Shown in pieces: positions 33,890-42,259 of a stretch of DNA of 64,000 nt (positions are counted from its first letter, which is position 1; the number at the start of each line of letters is the position of its first letter). Below the pieces are notes generated by a model. That model saw only the letters and a program-made list of their open reading frames with translations. It was not told the origin of the DNA and made no database searches. The translations under genes and the position numbers were made by a program. Origin of the DNA: an uncultured Alphaproteobacteria bacterium (GTDB lineage: Bacteria; Pseudomonadota; Alphaproteobacteria; HIMB59; GCA-002718135); the NCBI GenBank assembly GCA_902595425.1, contig CACJPV010000006.1:1-64000 (forward strand), written 5' to 3'.

Positions 33890-35058
33890 TGGAAAAAAAA
33901 TTGACTACAAAACCTCTGTCCAAAAAATTTTATGATCAAACAAGGCAAAATTTATTAAACCTAATAGATAAAAAAAATTTAGATGGATTTTTAATTACAA
34001 ACCCAGCAAATATTTATTATTTTACTGGCTTCTTCTATGTAACTAATGAGAGGCCATCTGGTTTTTATCTATCCAAAACAAATAAAAGCAAATTGTTCAT
34101 TCCTCTACTTGAAAAAGAAAATGCTGAAAATGTTAACATAGACAATGTTTGTATTTACGAAGAGTTTCCAGGAAAAATAAACCCATATTCATTTATGGCT
34201 GAAAACATAGAAGAGAGAAATATTGGAACTGATATAAAAAACATCGATATTTTAAATTTAGTAGAAACTCAATTTGATACCTTATTGCACAACACAGGTG
34301 TAGAGAAATTTAGATTCCAAAAACTAGATGAGGAAATTAATCTTATAACTATTGCTGCTCAATATGCAGATCTCACACTTGAATATTTAAGGGATAATGG
34401 CCAAGACTTAATAAATACTAAACTTAATGAGAGAGAACTTGTAAAAATTTGTACTGAATATTCTAAAAATCAAATGTTAAAAGATTTGCCAAATGATTTT
34501 GATGAGACACCGTGCAATGTTGTAGCTACAATTCATTCCGGACCCAGAGGTGCATTACCTCACGGTAAATCGTTAAGCAGAATTCCTAAAAGTAATGAAA
34601 CACTGATTTGCGGCGTTGGAGCTTGTGTTGGGGGAATGTATGCAGAGTCCGGAGTAACTTTTATACTTGGAGAACCAAATAAAGATCAAGAAAATATTAT
34701 GATAGCAATGCAAAAAGCAAATGATGAAGTTGTACGAAACTTAAAAGAGGGTCAGATGTGTGAAGAAATCAATAAAATTGCTTTTAAAATATATCATGAA
34801 TATGGTTTAAGCGAATTTATAAGACATAGAATTGGTCATGGAATGGGATTTGAAGGTCATGAGGCTCCTTGGTTATCTCCTGGAGATAAAACCATATTAA
34901 AAAATAAAATGGTCTTTTCAAACGAGCCTGGAATATATAGACCTAATATAGATGGTTATAGAACAATAAGCTCTATGATAGTCGATAGGAATGAAGGAAT
35001 ACAAATTTCAAATTTTTTAAGTAAAAATTTTGAGAACAGAATAATAAATATAAGGTAA
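33889..35058 (+). CDS. M24 (pita-bread fold) protein lacking several metal ligands
   Basis: A 389-residue protein with the N-terminal creatinase-like domain (residues 1 to about 145, including ITNPANIYYFTGF) and the C-terminal pita-bread domain. The catalytic histidines are present (His225 in ALPHGKS, His317 in IGHGMGFEGHE) and Glu346 in NEPGIY. The first metal-binding aspartate is Gly242 (CGVGA), the second appears to be Glu253, and the last glutamate of the RIED motif is replaced in GYRTISSM (near Ile360). This is closer to creatinase, a metal-free amidinohydrolase, than to true Xaa-Pro aminopeptidases. A peptidase role is doubtful; C-N bond hydrolysis without metal is plausible. Confidence 0.85.
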   Translation: MEKKLTTKPLSKKFYDQTRQNLLNLIDKKNLDGFLITNPANIYYFTGFFYVTNERPSGFYLSKTNKSKLFIPLLEKENAENVNIDNVCIYEEFPGKINPYSFMAENIEERNIGTDIKNIDILNLVETQFDTLLHNTGVEKFRFQKLDEEINLITIAAQYADLTLEYLRDNGQDLINTKLNERELVKICTEYSKNQMLKDLPNDFDETPCNVVATIHSGPRGALPHGKSLSRIPKSNETLICGVGACVGGMYAESGVTFILGEPNKDQENIMIAMQKANDEVVRNLKEGQMCEEINKIAFKIYHEYGLSEFIRHRIGHGMGFEGHEAPWLSPGDKTILKNKMVFSNEPGIYRPNIDGYRTISSMIVDRNEGIQISNFLSKNFENRIINIR

Positions 35059-35067
35059 GGAGAAAAA

Positions 35068-36303
35068 ATGCCAGAAGCAGCACCATGGAAATTTAGAAAA
35101 ATTCTTCGTCCTCTGTTTGAGACAAATAAAGAAAATATTTTATTTAAATTAAGAGTTATCGAACCTAAAACTCGTCAAGTAATCGAGAATGGATTTGTTG
35201 AAATTGAAGATGGAAAAATCTCTAAAGTTGGTGAATTTTCGGATTTGATTGATACTCAAAATAACAAAAAAATATTAGAACTTAAGGATCACTCCATTCT
35301 TCCTGGATTAATGAATTCACATGCACATCTTGCTTGGGATGGAACCCATGACTTAGCACAGCAATCAATGGATGATGCAGTAGAAATTTCTGCCTATAAG
35401 TCATGTGCAAACATGCTCAAATCCTTAAGAGCAGGAATTACTTTAGTTAGGGATTTGGGAATGAATAAATCAAATATTTTTGCAAAACAAGCTGTGGAGC
35501 AAGGTATTTACCCTGGTCCACGATTAAAGATTTGTGGTGAAGCTATTGTGCAAACTGCTGGACACACATATTGGTGCTGTAGAGAAGCCTCGGGACCTGA
35601 TGAAATGAGAAGAGCAGTTAGAGAGCAAGTTGGAGCTGGAGCTGATTTAATAAAAATTATGGCATGTCATGATACTCTAGAATTTACTGATGAAGAATTG
35701 TCTGCAGTAATTGATGAAACCCATCGAAACGGACTTTATATCACTGCTCATGCAACTTTTAATGATGCTATTGATAGAGTAGTTGATTTTGGAATTGATT
35801 GCATTGAACATGGAGGCCCGATGACAGACTCCACAATAGAAAAAGTTGCAAAAAAAAATATACCAATTTGCACAACCTTTTCACCGGTTGTAATGCAAAG
35901 TAATGCTGAAATAGCAAGACAATATAATATTCCTGAGTGGAAAATAAAAGAAAGGCAAAAAATTGTTAAAGATAAATCACGGTTTGATTCTTTAGTAAAA
36001 GCAAAGAAAGCCGGTATAGAAATAATTTTTGGAACAGATGCAGGATCACCAGTAGTGCCTCATGATGCGATTGTTCCTGAAATGAAATTTATGATTGATC
36101 TTGGAGTTGTAGAAGATAACTTAGACGCAATCCAATCAGCAACTTATCGCGCAGCAAAAGTAAATAAAATGGATGATCATATTGGATCATTGGAAATTGG
36201 CAAGGAAGCTGATTTAATCATTGTTGATGGCAAGCCTGATAAAAATATTGATGATTTATCAAAAGTTAAGCAAGTATACATTAACGGCAACAGACTAATA
36301 TAA
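35068..36303 (+). CDS. Metal-dependent amidohydrolase (Xaa-Pro dipeptidase/imidazolonepropionase-like, copy 2)
   Basis: A 411-residue amidohydrolase-superfamily enzyme. Metal and catalytic motifs are LMNSHAHLAWDGTHD (HxH), LIKIMACHD (lysine), ITAHATFND, CIEHGGPM and FGTDAGSPV (final Asp). The C-terminus (EIGKEADLIIVDGKP) is typical. It is a paralogue of the proteins at 14080-15300 and 46897-48147 and would hydrolyse acyl-amino acids, dipeptides or lactam-like compounds. It is one of the few genes in the operon with a good ribosome-binding site (AAGGAG, 6 bp before the ATG), which suggests relatively strong translation. Confidence 0.88.
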   Translation: MPEAAPWKFRKILRPLFETNKENILFKLRVIEPKTRQVIENGFVEIEDGKISKVGEFSDLIDTQNNKKILELKDHSILPGLMNSHAHLAWDGTHDLAQQSMDDAVEISAYKSCANMLKSLRAGITLVRDLGMNKSNIFAKQAVEQGIYPGPRLKICGEAIVQTAGHTYWCCREASGPDEMRRAVREQVGAGADLIKIMACHDTLEFTDEELSAVIDETHRNGLYITAHATFNDAIDRVVDFGIDCIEHGGPMTDSTIEKVAKKNIPICTTFSPVVMQSNAEIARQYNIPEWKIKERQKIVKDKSRFDSLVKAKKAGIEIIFGTDAGSPVVPHDAIVPEMKFMIDLGVVEDNLDAIQSATYRAAKVNKMDDHIGSLEIGKEADLIIVDGKPDKNIDDLSKVKQVYINGNRLI

Positions 36304-37469
36304 TGAGTGTAGTATTTAATAAGTCAAAAATTATATCGCTAGATGATGAGTCATTTAGATCTGAGTTATTAAGTATTGCCTCTAAAATGGATGACGTGAT
36401 TCCATTAGGTAGAGGTGATCCTGATTTTCATACCCCAAAGCATATAGTTGATGCCGCAAAAAAAGCTCTTGATGAAAACATGCATCATTACACACCACCA
36501 AGTGGTTTGCCAGAATTAAGAAATGCAATTTCAAAAAATTTTAAGGAAAAATATAATTTAGATTACAACATTAATGAGATAGTTGTTACTGCTGGTGTTC
36601 AAGAAAGTATTGCTTTGGCAATGTTAAGTCTTTTAGAAAGAGATGATGAAGTTTTAATTACTTCGCCAAGATTTACAACATATGATCTTACTGTAAGAAT
36701 GTGCAACGCAATACCAGTACCAATTCCTACTTATGAAAAAAATAATTTTGCTTTGATGCCAGAAATAATTGAAAAAAAAATTACTAATAAAACTAAATTA
36801 ATAGTCCTTGTGTCTCCAAATAACCCAACAGGAGCTGTAACTCCTCCAGAAAACATAAAAAAAATTGCAAACATAGCCATAAAACATAACCTTATTGTAA
36901 TTGCAGACGAAATTTATGCTGATCTTATTTATGAAAACCATGCACATTTATCAATTGGCACTTTGGAAAATATGAAAGAAAGAACTTTAACTTTAAATGG
37001 TTTTTCTAAAACTTATGCAATGACGGGATGGAGAATAGGATACATTGCTGGTCCTGAAGATATTGCTGTTAAAATGTCTGAGATAAGACATTCATTATCA
37101 ATTAATTCTTGTACTTTTTCTCAATATGGTGCTTTAGCCGCACTAGAAGGACCTCAAGAAGAAATAATTAAAATGAAAGAAGAGTATGATTTAAGAAGAA
37201 AATTTTGCATGAGAGCTCTTGATGAAATAGGTTTTACATACGGTGATCCAGGTGGAGCATTTTATATTTACACAAACGTATCTAATAGTGGTTTGAGTGC
37301 ATCAAATTTTTGTAAAAAACTTTTAGAAAAAACTGGTGTCCTACTATTTCCAGGCACATTATTTGGTGACGATGAAGATAAATATATTCGTCTTTCTTAT
37401 TTGCAACCTATAGAAAAAATTCAAGAGTCAATGAAAAGAGTTAAAGGATTTATCAATGAACACAAATAA
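36303..37469 (+). CDS. PLP-dependent class I/II aminotransferase (copy 2)
   Basis: A 388-residue aminotransferase. Features are PLGRGDPDFHTPKHI, VTAGVQESIALAML, VSPNNPTGAV, VIADEIYADLIYE, the cofactor lysine in LNGFSKTYAMTGWRIGY and the carboxylate-binding arginine in YIRLSYLQP. It is a paralogue of the enzyme at 28225-29388, in the opposite arm of the divergent gap at 30924-31087. The presence of one copy in each arm suggests duplicated pathways with different side-chain preferences. It is joined to the amidohydrolase by a one-base overlap and overlaps the next gene by 14 bp. Confidence 0.92.
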   Translation: MSVVFNKSKIISLDDESFRSELLSIASKMDDVIPLGRGDPDFHTPKHIVDAAKKALDENMHHYTPPSGLPELRNAISKNFKEKYNLDYNINEIVVTAGVQESIALAMLSLLERDDEVLITSPRFTTYDLTVRMCNAIPVPIPTYEKNNFALMPEIIEKKITNKTKLIVLVSPNNPTGAVTPPENIKKIANIAIKHNLIVIADEIYADLIYENHAHLSIGTLENMKERTLTLNGFSKTYAMTGWRIGYIAGPEDIAVKMSEIRHSLSINSCTFSQYGALAALEGPQEEIIKMKEEYDLRRKFCMRALDEIGFTYGDPGGAFYIYTNVSNSGLSASNFCKKLLEKTGVLLFPGTLFGDDEDKYIRLSYLQPIEKIQESMKRVKGFINEHK

Positions 37470-38877
37470 AGAAAATAAATTTGTTGGAGTTCAAATAAGT
37501 CCAATATCATTCATAGATGAGGGGGTTGATACGGTATTAGATACGCTTCAAAATAGAGTTGGGGTTAATGTTCTTCTTATTGGAACAGTTTCTTGGCTAG
37601 GTCTAAAATCTGGAAGGTCAGTCTCGTGGAAAATAGATGGATGGCCTGATCATGGCATACCCGAACCTTTTTCTATGAAAGGTGGGGCATATTTTGATCC
37701 TGATCCTAAATTTTATAATAAAACATTTATAAAAAAATTCAAAGCTCAAGATAAAGAGATGGTCAACGAAGATATTTTAAAGATGGTCATACCTAAAGCT
37801 AAAGAAAGAGGCATGAAAGTTTTTATTGAACTCATGGAGCCATTTTTTAATTACGCAGGCCATGGATCAGCAACTGGTGTAGATATTCCGAATCTTGTTC
37901 AATGCATGGAAATAGATGTATTTGGAAGAATAAGTTCATCGCCTTCAACAAGTAACCTAGATTACAGAAATTGGATCCTTTCTATGATTGAAGATCAAGT
38001 AGCAAATTATGATATCGATGGTGTTATGTGGTGTAACGAAAGATATTCACCTTTGGATCAATTATTTCAAGGCAATGCTCCTGGCGATTTCTCAAGCCAA
38101 TTTCTTATTGAGGCAAATCAACGTAATTTAAATGTTGATAAAATAAGAGACTCTCTAAAAGTTATGTACGAATTTTTTGATAATATAAAAAATGGCAAAG
38201 AATTTGTAGATGGAAATTTTATTGAATTTTTTAGATTATTATTTGATAAGCCTGAAATTTTGGAATGGGAAAAATTCTGGTTAGAAAGAAATAAAGATCT
38301 AGATAAAGAAATTTATGGTCTAGTTAAATGGGTAAATCCCAAATTATCTTTCGGTTTAAATGTCTGGAACAGAAATCATTTTAACTTGATTAGAAAAATT
38401 CAATGGCCCTGGAAAGAGCAAGTAAAATATTCTGATTGGGTTAAGCCAATAACTTATCAACACCAATCGGGTGAGATATTTGAGAGAGAAATTAATATTT
38501 TTGGAAAAACAATTTTAAATAATCTAACAAAATCAGAGGTAACTAGGGTGTTTGCTAAAATTCTAGGAGTTAATGAGTCAAGTTTGGATAATCTTACGCA
38601 GAGAGGACTCGATCCCGATACTTACATACACACTCAATGTAAAGATGCCGTTAGAGGTGTCGAAAATGAAGCGGATGTTTATATGGGCATAGGTATTGAT
38701 GCCCCCCGATCAACTAAAGAACAGGCAATATGTACTCCAGATATTGCATATCGATCAGTGCTAGCAACCTACAAAGCTGGAGGCAAAGGAATTGTATTGT
38801 CTCCAAATTATTCTTCAATGAAATTATCAAATCTTGATGGCGTTGCTAAAGCTTTAAAAGAGCTAAAAATCTTTTAA
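37456..38877 (+). CDS. Unrecognised TIM-barrel-like protein, possibly glycoside-hydrolase related
   Basis: A 473-residue cytoplasmic protein I cannot assign to a named family. Alternating strands and helices suggest a (beta/alpha)8 barrel: VGVNVLLIGTVSWLG, KERGMKVFIELMEPFF, YDIDGVMWCNERYSP (with an acidic residue at a strand end, as in glycoside hydrolase catalytic sites), LSFGLNVWNRNHF, SDWVKPITYQHQSGE, EADVYMGIGIDAPRS and a final KAGGKGIVLSPNYSSM. Many tryptophans and aromatic residues favour a carbohydrate-like ligand. Tight packing between an aminotransferase and a hydantoinase-like gene ties it to the same pathway. A non-enzymatic or amide-cleaving role cannot be excluded. Confidence 0.6.
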   Translation: MNTNKENKFVGVQISPISFIDEGVDTVLDTLQNRVGVNVLLIGTVSWLGLKSGRSVSWKIDGWPDHGIPEPFSMKGGAYFDPDPKFYNKTFIKKFKAQDKEMVNEDILKMVIPKAKERGMKVFIELMEPFFNYAGHGSATGVDIPNLVQCMEIDVFGRISSSPSTSNLDYRNWILSMIEDQVANYDIDGVMWCNERYSPLDQLFQGNAPGDFSSQFLIEANQRNLNVDKIRDSLKVMYEFFDNIKNGKEFVDGNFIEFFRLLFDKPEILEWEKFWLERNKDLDKEIYGLVKWVNPKLSFGLNVWNRNHFNLIRKIQWPWKEQVKYSDWVKPITYQHQSGEIFEREINIFGKTILNNLTKSEVTRVFAKILGVNESSLDNLTQRGLDPDTYIHTQCKDAVRGVENEADVYMGIGIDAPRSTKEQAICTPDIAYRSVLATYKAGGKGIVLSPNYSSMKLSNLDGVAKALKELKIF

Positions 38878-38878
38878 A

Positions 38879-40276
38879 ATGGATAAGAAATTAGAGTTAA
38901 TAATAAAAAACGGTATTGTTTTTTATCAAAATAAATTTCAAAAAGTTAATATTGTAATTGATAAAGGAAAAATAATTGAAATTAATAAAAAACTAAAATC
39001 CAATAAAGCAAAAAAAATTATTGATGCAAAAAACAAAACAATAATCCCAGGAATAATAGATATTCATTTTCATGTGAGAGCACCATCCTTTCCTGAAAGA
39101 GGTACAGTAGAAAGTGAAACAAAAGCAGCTGCAAAAGGTGGAATTACAACTTTGTTTGAAATGCCGATAAGTAATCCATGCATGTCCAATGCTGCAGAAT
39201 TTGCATCTAGAAAAAAACATTTTCTCGAAAACACCTTCATCAACTTTGCTTTTATTCCGGCTCTTGGTAAACTGACAGATTTAAATTTACAAAATTTAGT
39301 TAATTCTGGAGCGATTGCATTTAAAGTATTTACTATAGCCCCTCCACCAAATAGAAAATCTGAATTTAACGGTCTTTGTTTTACGACAGAAGAAAAAATT
39401 TTAAAAGCATTAAAACATGCAAAAAAATCAAATCTTATAACCATTTTTCATGCTGAAGATCAATTGATGCTAGACTCTCACAAGCAATATGAAAATAAAT
39501 ATAAAAAAAATGATCCTAGAATTCACAATGCCACTCGACCCATTATTGCTGAAGCTTCAGCTATTTCGAAAATACTAAATTTAAATTCTATAGTAAAAAC
39601 AAAGATACATATTGCTCATGTGACTTCAGAGTTATCATTGGATGTTATTTCTTATTTTCAAAAAAAAGGGCAGGATATAAGTGCTGAAACATGTCCACAT
39701 TATTTGTTCAAAACTGAGAAAGATGTAATAAAAGTTGGCCCATATGGAAAAATTAATCCACCAATTAGAAGTAAAAACGATCAAAATAAATTATGGAAAG
39801 GTATTAAAAATAAAACATTAACAATTGTAGCTTCTGATCATGCTTCTTTTTCCTACAAAGAAAAATCAAAAGGTAAAAAAAATTTTTTAATGGCTCCACC
39901 TGGTGCTCCTGGGGCTGAGTTAATGCTTCCTTTAATGCTCAACGCCGCTTCAAAAAATAAAATTTCATTAAAAGAAATAATAGAACTTATGAGTATTAAT
40001 CCAGCAAAAAGATTTAATATTTATCCTAAAAAAGGAATTATTAAAAAAGACTCAGATGCAGATTTAGTTATTATTGACTTGAAAAAAAACTGGACTGTTA
40101 AAGCAGAAAAATTAGTATCTAAGGGAAAAAGATGTGCTGATTTATATTATGGTGATAAGATTAAAGGTATTATAACAGCAACTATTGTGAATGGAAATAT
40201 AGTTTATGAAAAAAATAAATTTATTAAACCTAAGAATCAAGAATTATTTGTATTTCCAGAGAACGAGGTAAAATGA
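38879..40276 (+). CDS. Cyclic amidohydrolase (dihydroorotase/allantoinase/hydantoinase type)
   Basis: A 465-residue amidohydrolase with a complete binuclear metal site by motif: His63 and His65 (DIHFHVRAP), the probable carboxylated lysine Lys149 (AFKVFT), His191 (IFHAEDQ), His247 (IHIAHVTS) and Asp320 (VASDHASF). This group opens cyclic amides such as dihydroorotate, allantoin, dihydropyrimidines and hydantoins. The bacterial pyrimidine enzyme would normally sit with other pyr genes; here the setting is amino-acid catabolism, so a hydantoin, allantoin or other cyclic amide is the likelier substrate. It overlaps the downstream ATPase gene by 4 bp. Confidence 0.88.
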   Translation: MDKKLELIIKNGIVFYQNKFQKVNIVIDKGKIIEINKKLKSNKAKKIIDAKNKTIIPGIIDIHFHVRAPSFPERGTVESETKAAAKGGITTLFEMPISNPCMSNAAEFASRKKHFLENTFINFAFIPALGKLTDLNLQNLVNSGAIAFKVFTIAPPPNRKSEFNGLCFTTEEKILKALKHAKKSNLITIFHAEDQLMLDSHKQYENKYKKNDPRIHNATRPIIAEASAISKILNLNSIVKTKIHIAHVTSELSLDVISYFQKKGQDISAETCPHYLFKTEKDVIKVGPYGKINPPIRSKNDQNKLWKGIKNKTLTIVASDHASFSYKEKSKGKKNFLMAPPGAPGAELMLPLMLNAASKNKISLKEIIELMSINPAKRFNIYPKKGIIKKDSDADLVIIDLKKNWTVKAEKLVSKGKRCADLYYGDKIKGIITATIVNGNIVYEKNKFIKPKNQELFVFPENEVK

Positions 40277-41268
40277 AAAATGAAAGTTTATTAAGTGTTA
40301 AAAATTTAAAAACACATTTTTCAGTTGGTAATTCAGTTGTCAAAGCTGTTGATGGAATATCATTTGATCTTGAGCCTGGTAAAACTTTTGCAATTGTCGG
40401 AGAGTCAGGCTCAGGAAAATCGATTACAGCCTTATCTATTATGGGTCTGCTGCCAAACAACCTTGAAAATGTCGATAGGGGTAAAATTTTATTTAATAAT
40501 CAAGATTTATTAACTCTTGAAGAAAAAGAAATGAGAAAAATAAGAGGAAATAGTGTTTCCATGATTTTCCAAGAGCCGATGACTAGCTTAAATCCTGTTT
40601 ATGATCTTTCATTTCAGATTTCGGAAGCAATTATGCTACATCAAAACAAAAATAAGCAAGAGGCAAGAAAAATTGCTATTGATATGCTAGATTTAGTAGG
40701 AATACCTGAGCCTCAAAAAAGAATTGATGCGTTTCCACATGAACTATCAGGGGGTATGAGACAAAGAGCTATGATTGCTATGGCGTTATCATGTAATCCA
40801 AAAATTTTAATTGCTGATGAACCAACTACAGCATTAGATGTAACAATTCAGGCACAGATTATTGAATTGATGAGAGATCTTCAAAAAAAACTTGGGATGG
40901 CAATAATATTCATAACGCACGATTTAGGAGTAGTTGCTGAGATTTCTGATACAGTTATGGTGATGTATCTAGGTAATACAATGGAAATTGCAAAAACAAA
41001 TGAAATATTTTCTAATCCAATGCATCCCTACACAAAATCTCTTATTGATATTGCTCCACAAATTACTGAAGAAAAAAGAAAAATTCATGTCTTGAAGGGA
41101 GAAATTCCTAGTCCCATTAATCCTCCATCAGGATGTGTTTTTAGAACAAGATGTCCAAATGCTTCATCTAACGAAAAAAAAGAAAGTATTGAAATGGGTT
41201 TAATTGAAGTTAAGCCAGGGCACTGGGTAGATAAATGTGGCGTTAATTGTGGACATTTAAGGGCTTAA
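40273..41268 (+). CDS. Peptide ABC transporter ATPase, DppD/OppD type (orphan pair)
   Basis: A 331-residue ATPase: Walker [10 protein letters not shown]-loop MIFQEPMTSLNPV, signature LSGGMRQR, Walker B LIADEP, switch THD. The C-terminal domain has GCVFRTRCPN and KCGVNC; the third cysteine seen in other copies is missing. No permease or binding protein gene is adjacent, whereas the SBP2 permeases lack ATPases, so these may serve SBP2 or a transporter elsewhere. A 39-bp stretch encoding the cysteine motif (41119-41157) is identical in the following gene. Confidence 0.92.
   Translation: MKNESLLSVKNLKTHFSVGNSVVKAVDGISFDLEPGKTFAIVGESGSGKSITALSIMGLLPNNLENVDRGKILFNNQDLLTLEEKEMRKIRGNSVSMIFQEPMTSLNPVYDLSFQISEAIMLHQNKNKQEARKIAIDMLDLVGIPEPQKRIDAFPHELSGGMRQRAMIAMALSCNPKILIADEPTTALDVTIQAQIIELMRDLQKKLGMAIIFITHDLGVVAEISDTVMVMYLGNTMEIAKTNEIFSNPMHPYTKSLIDIAPQITEEKRKIHVLKGEIPSPINPPSGCVFRTRCPNASSNEKKESIEMGLIEVKPGHWVDKCGVNCGHLRA
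41119..41157 (+). repeat. 39-bp direct repeat, copy 1
   Basis: Encodes part of the NPPSGCVFRTRCP motif and is identical base for base to 42099-42137 in the neighbouring ATPase gene. The proteins differ on both sides, which suggests selection plus local gene conversion rather than a mobile repeat. Confidence 0.8.
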
Positions 41269-41270
41269 AG

Positions 41271-42236
41271 ATGATTAAAGTTAAAAATTTAAAAAAATAC
41301 TTCCCAATTAAAGGCGGGTTTTTTAATGCTAAAAATGGTGATGTAAAAGCTGTTGAAAGTGTTAATTTTGAAATTCCTGAAGGAGAAATACTTGGTTTAG
41401 TGGGTGAGTCAGGATCTGGAAAAACTACATTAGGCAGATCGATTATAAGGTTAATTGAACCGTCTGATGGCGAAATTTTTTATAATAATGAAAACATATT
41501 AAACTTTAATGAAAAAGATATGCGAGGACTTAGAAAAGATTTCCAAATTATTTTTCAAGATCCATATGCAAGCCTTGATCCTAGAAAAAAAATATTTGAC
41601 ATTATTGCACAAGGTTTAAAAATTCATACAACTATGAATAAACAACAAATTTATAATAAGGTTAAATCGATAATTAATGAAGTTGGACTTCAAGAAGAAC
41701 ATTTAAATAGATATCCTCATGAGTTTTCAGGTGGACAAAGACAGAGAATAGGTATTGCTAGAGCTTTAGTTTTAGATCCGAAGTTTATAATAGCGGATGA
41801 GCCTGTATCAGCGCTTGATGTTACTATTCAAGCACAAATTTTGAATTTAATATTAGAATTAAAAGAAAAATATTCACTTACAATATTATTTATCTCTCAT
41901 GACCTTTCTGTCATTAATCAAATAGCTGATAGAGTAATGGTAATGTATTTAGGACATATCGTAGAGGTAGCCAATACAAAAAATCTTTTTTCAAATCCAA
42001 AACATCCCTATACAAAATCTTTAATTGAGACTGCGCCACAAATTTTTAGAAAAAATAAAAATAAAATTTTATTAAAAGGTGATATCCCAAGCCCTATAAA
42101 TCCTCCATCAGGATGTGTTTTTAGAACAAGATGTCCACATGCCTCAAAAGACAACAAGGAGGCAAATATCGAGATGGGTCTAATTGAAGTAGCAGAAGGT
42201 CATTGGGTAGATAGATGTGCTATAAATTGTAATTAA
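41271..42236 (+). CDS. Peptide ABC transporter ATPase, DppF/OppF type (orphan pair)
   Basis: A 321-residue F-type ATPase with Walker A GESGSGKT, Q-loop IIFQDPYASLDPRK, signature FSGGQRQR, Walker B IIADEP and switch SHD. The C-terminal cysteine region is GCVFRTRCPHASKDN...CAINC, again lacking the middle cysteine. The start is the ATG at 41271 (MIKVKNLKKYFP), 2 bp after the D-type stop; the open frame reaches further upstream but would overlap that gene. It presumably forms the heterodimer with the preceding ATPase and energises a permease pair encoded elsewhere, perhaps 22206-24103. Confidence 0.92.
   Translation: MIKVKNLKKYFPIKGGFFNAKNGDVKAVESVNFEIPEGEILGLVGESGSGKTTLGRSIIRLIEPSDGEIFYNNENILNFNEKDMRGLRKDFQIIFQDPYASLDPRKKIFDIIAQGLKIHTTMNKQQIYNKVKSIINEVGLQEEHLNRYPHEFSGGQRQRIGIARALVLDPKFIIADEPVSALDVTIQAQILNLILELKEKYSLTILFISHDLSVINQIADRVMVMYLGHIVEVANTKNLFSNPKHPYTKSLIETAPQIFRKNKNKILLKGDIPSPINPPSGCVFRTRCPHASKDNKEANIEMGLIEVAEGHWVDRCAINCN
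42099..42137 (+). repeat. 39-bp direct repeat, copy 2
   Basis: Identical to 41119-41157; see that entry. It lies 980 bp downstream in the same frame relative to the encoded motif. Confidence 0.8.
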
Positions 42237-42259
42237 ATAATTTATAAATTTTTTAATAC

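Noticed and set aside
38993-39444. Minus-strand open frames inside the cyclic amidohydrolase gene
   Set aside because: They are antisense to conserved metal-site motifs; their cysteine- or phenylalanine-rich translations have no family character.
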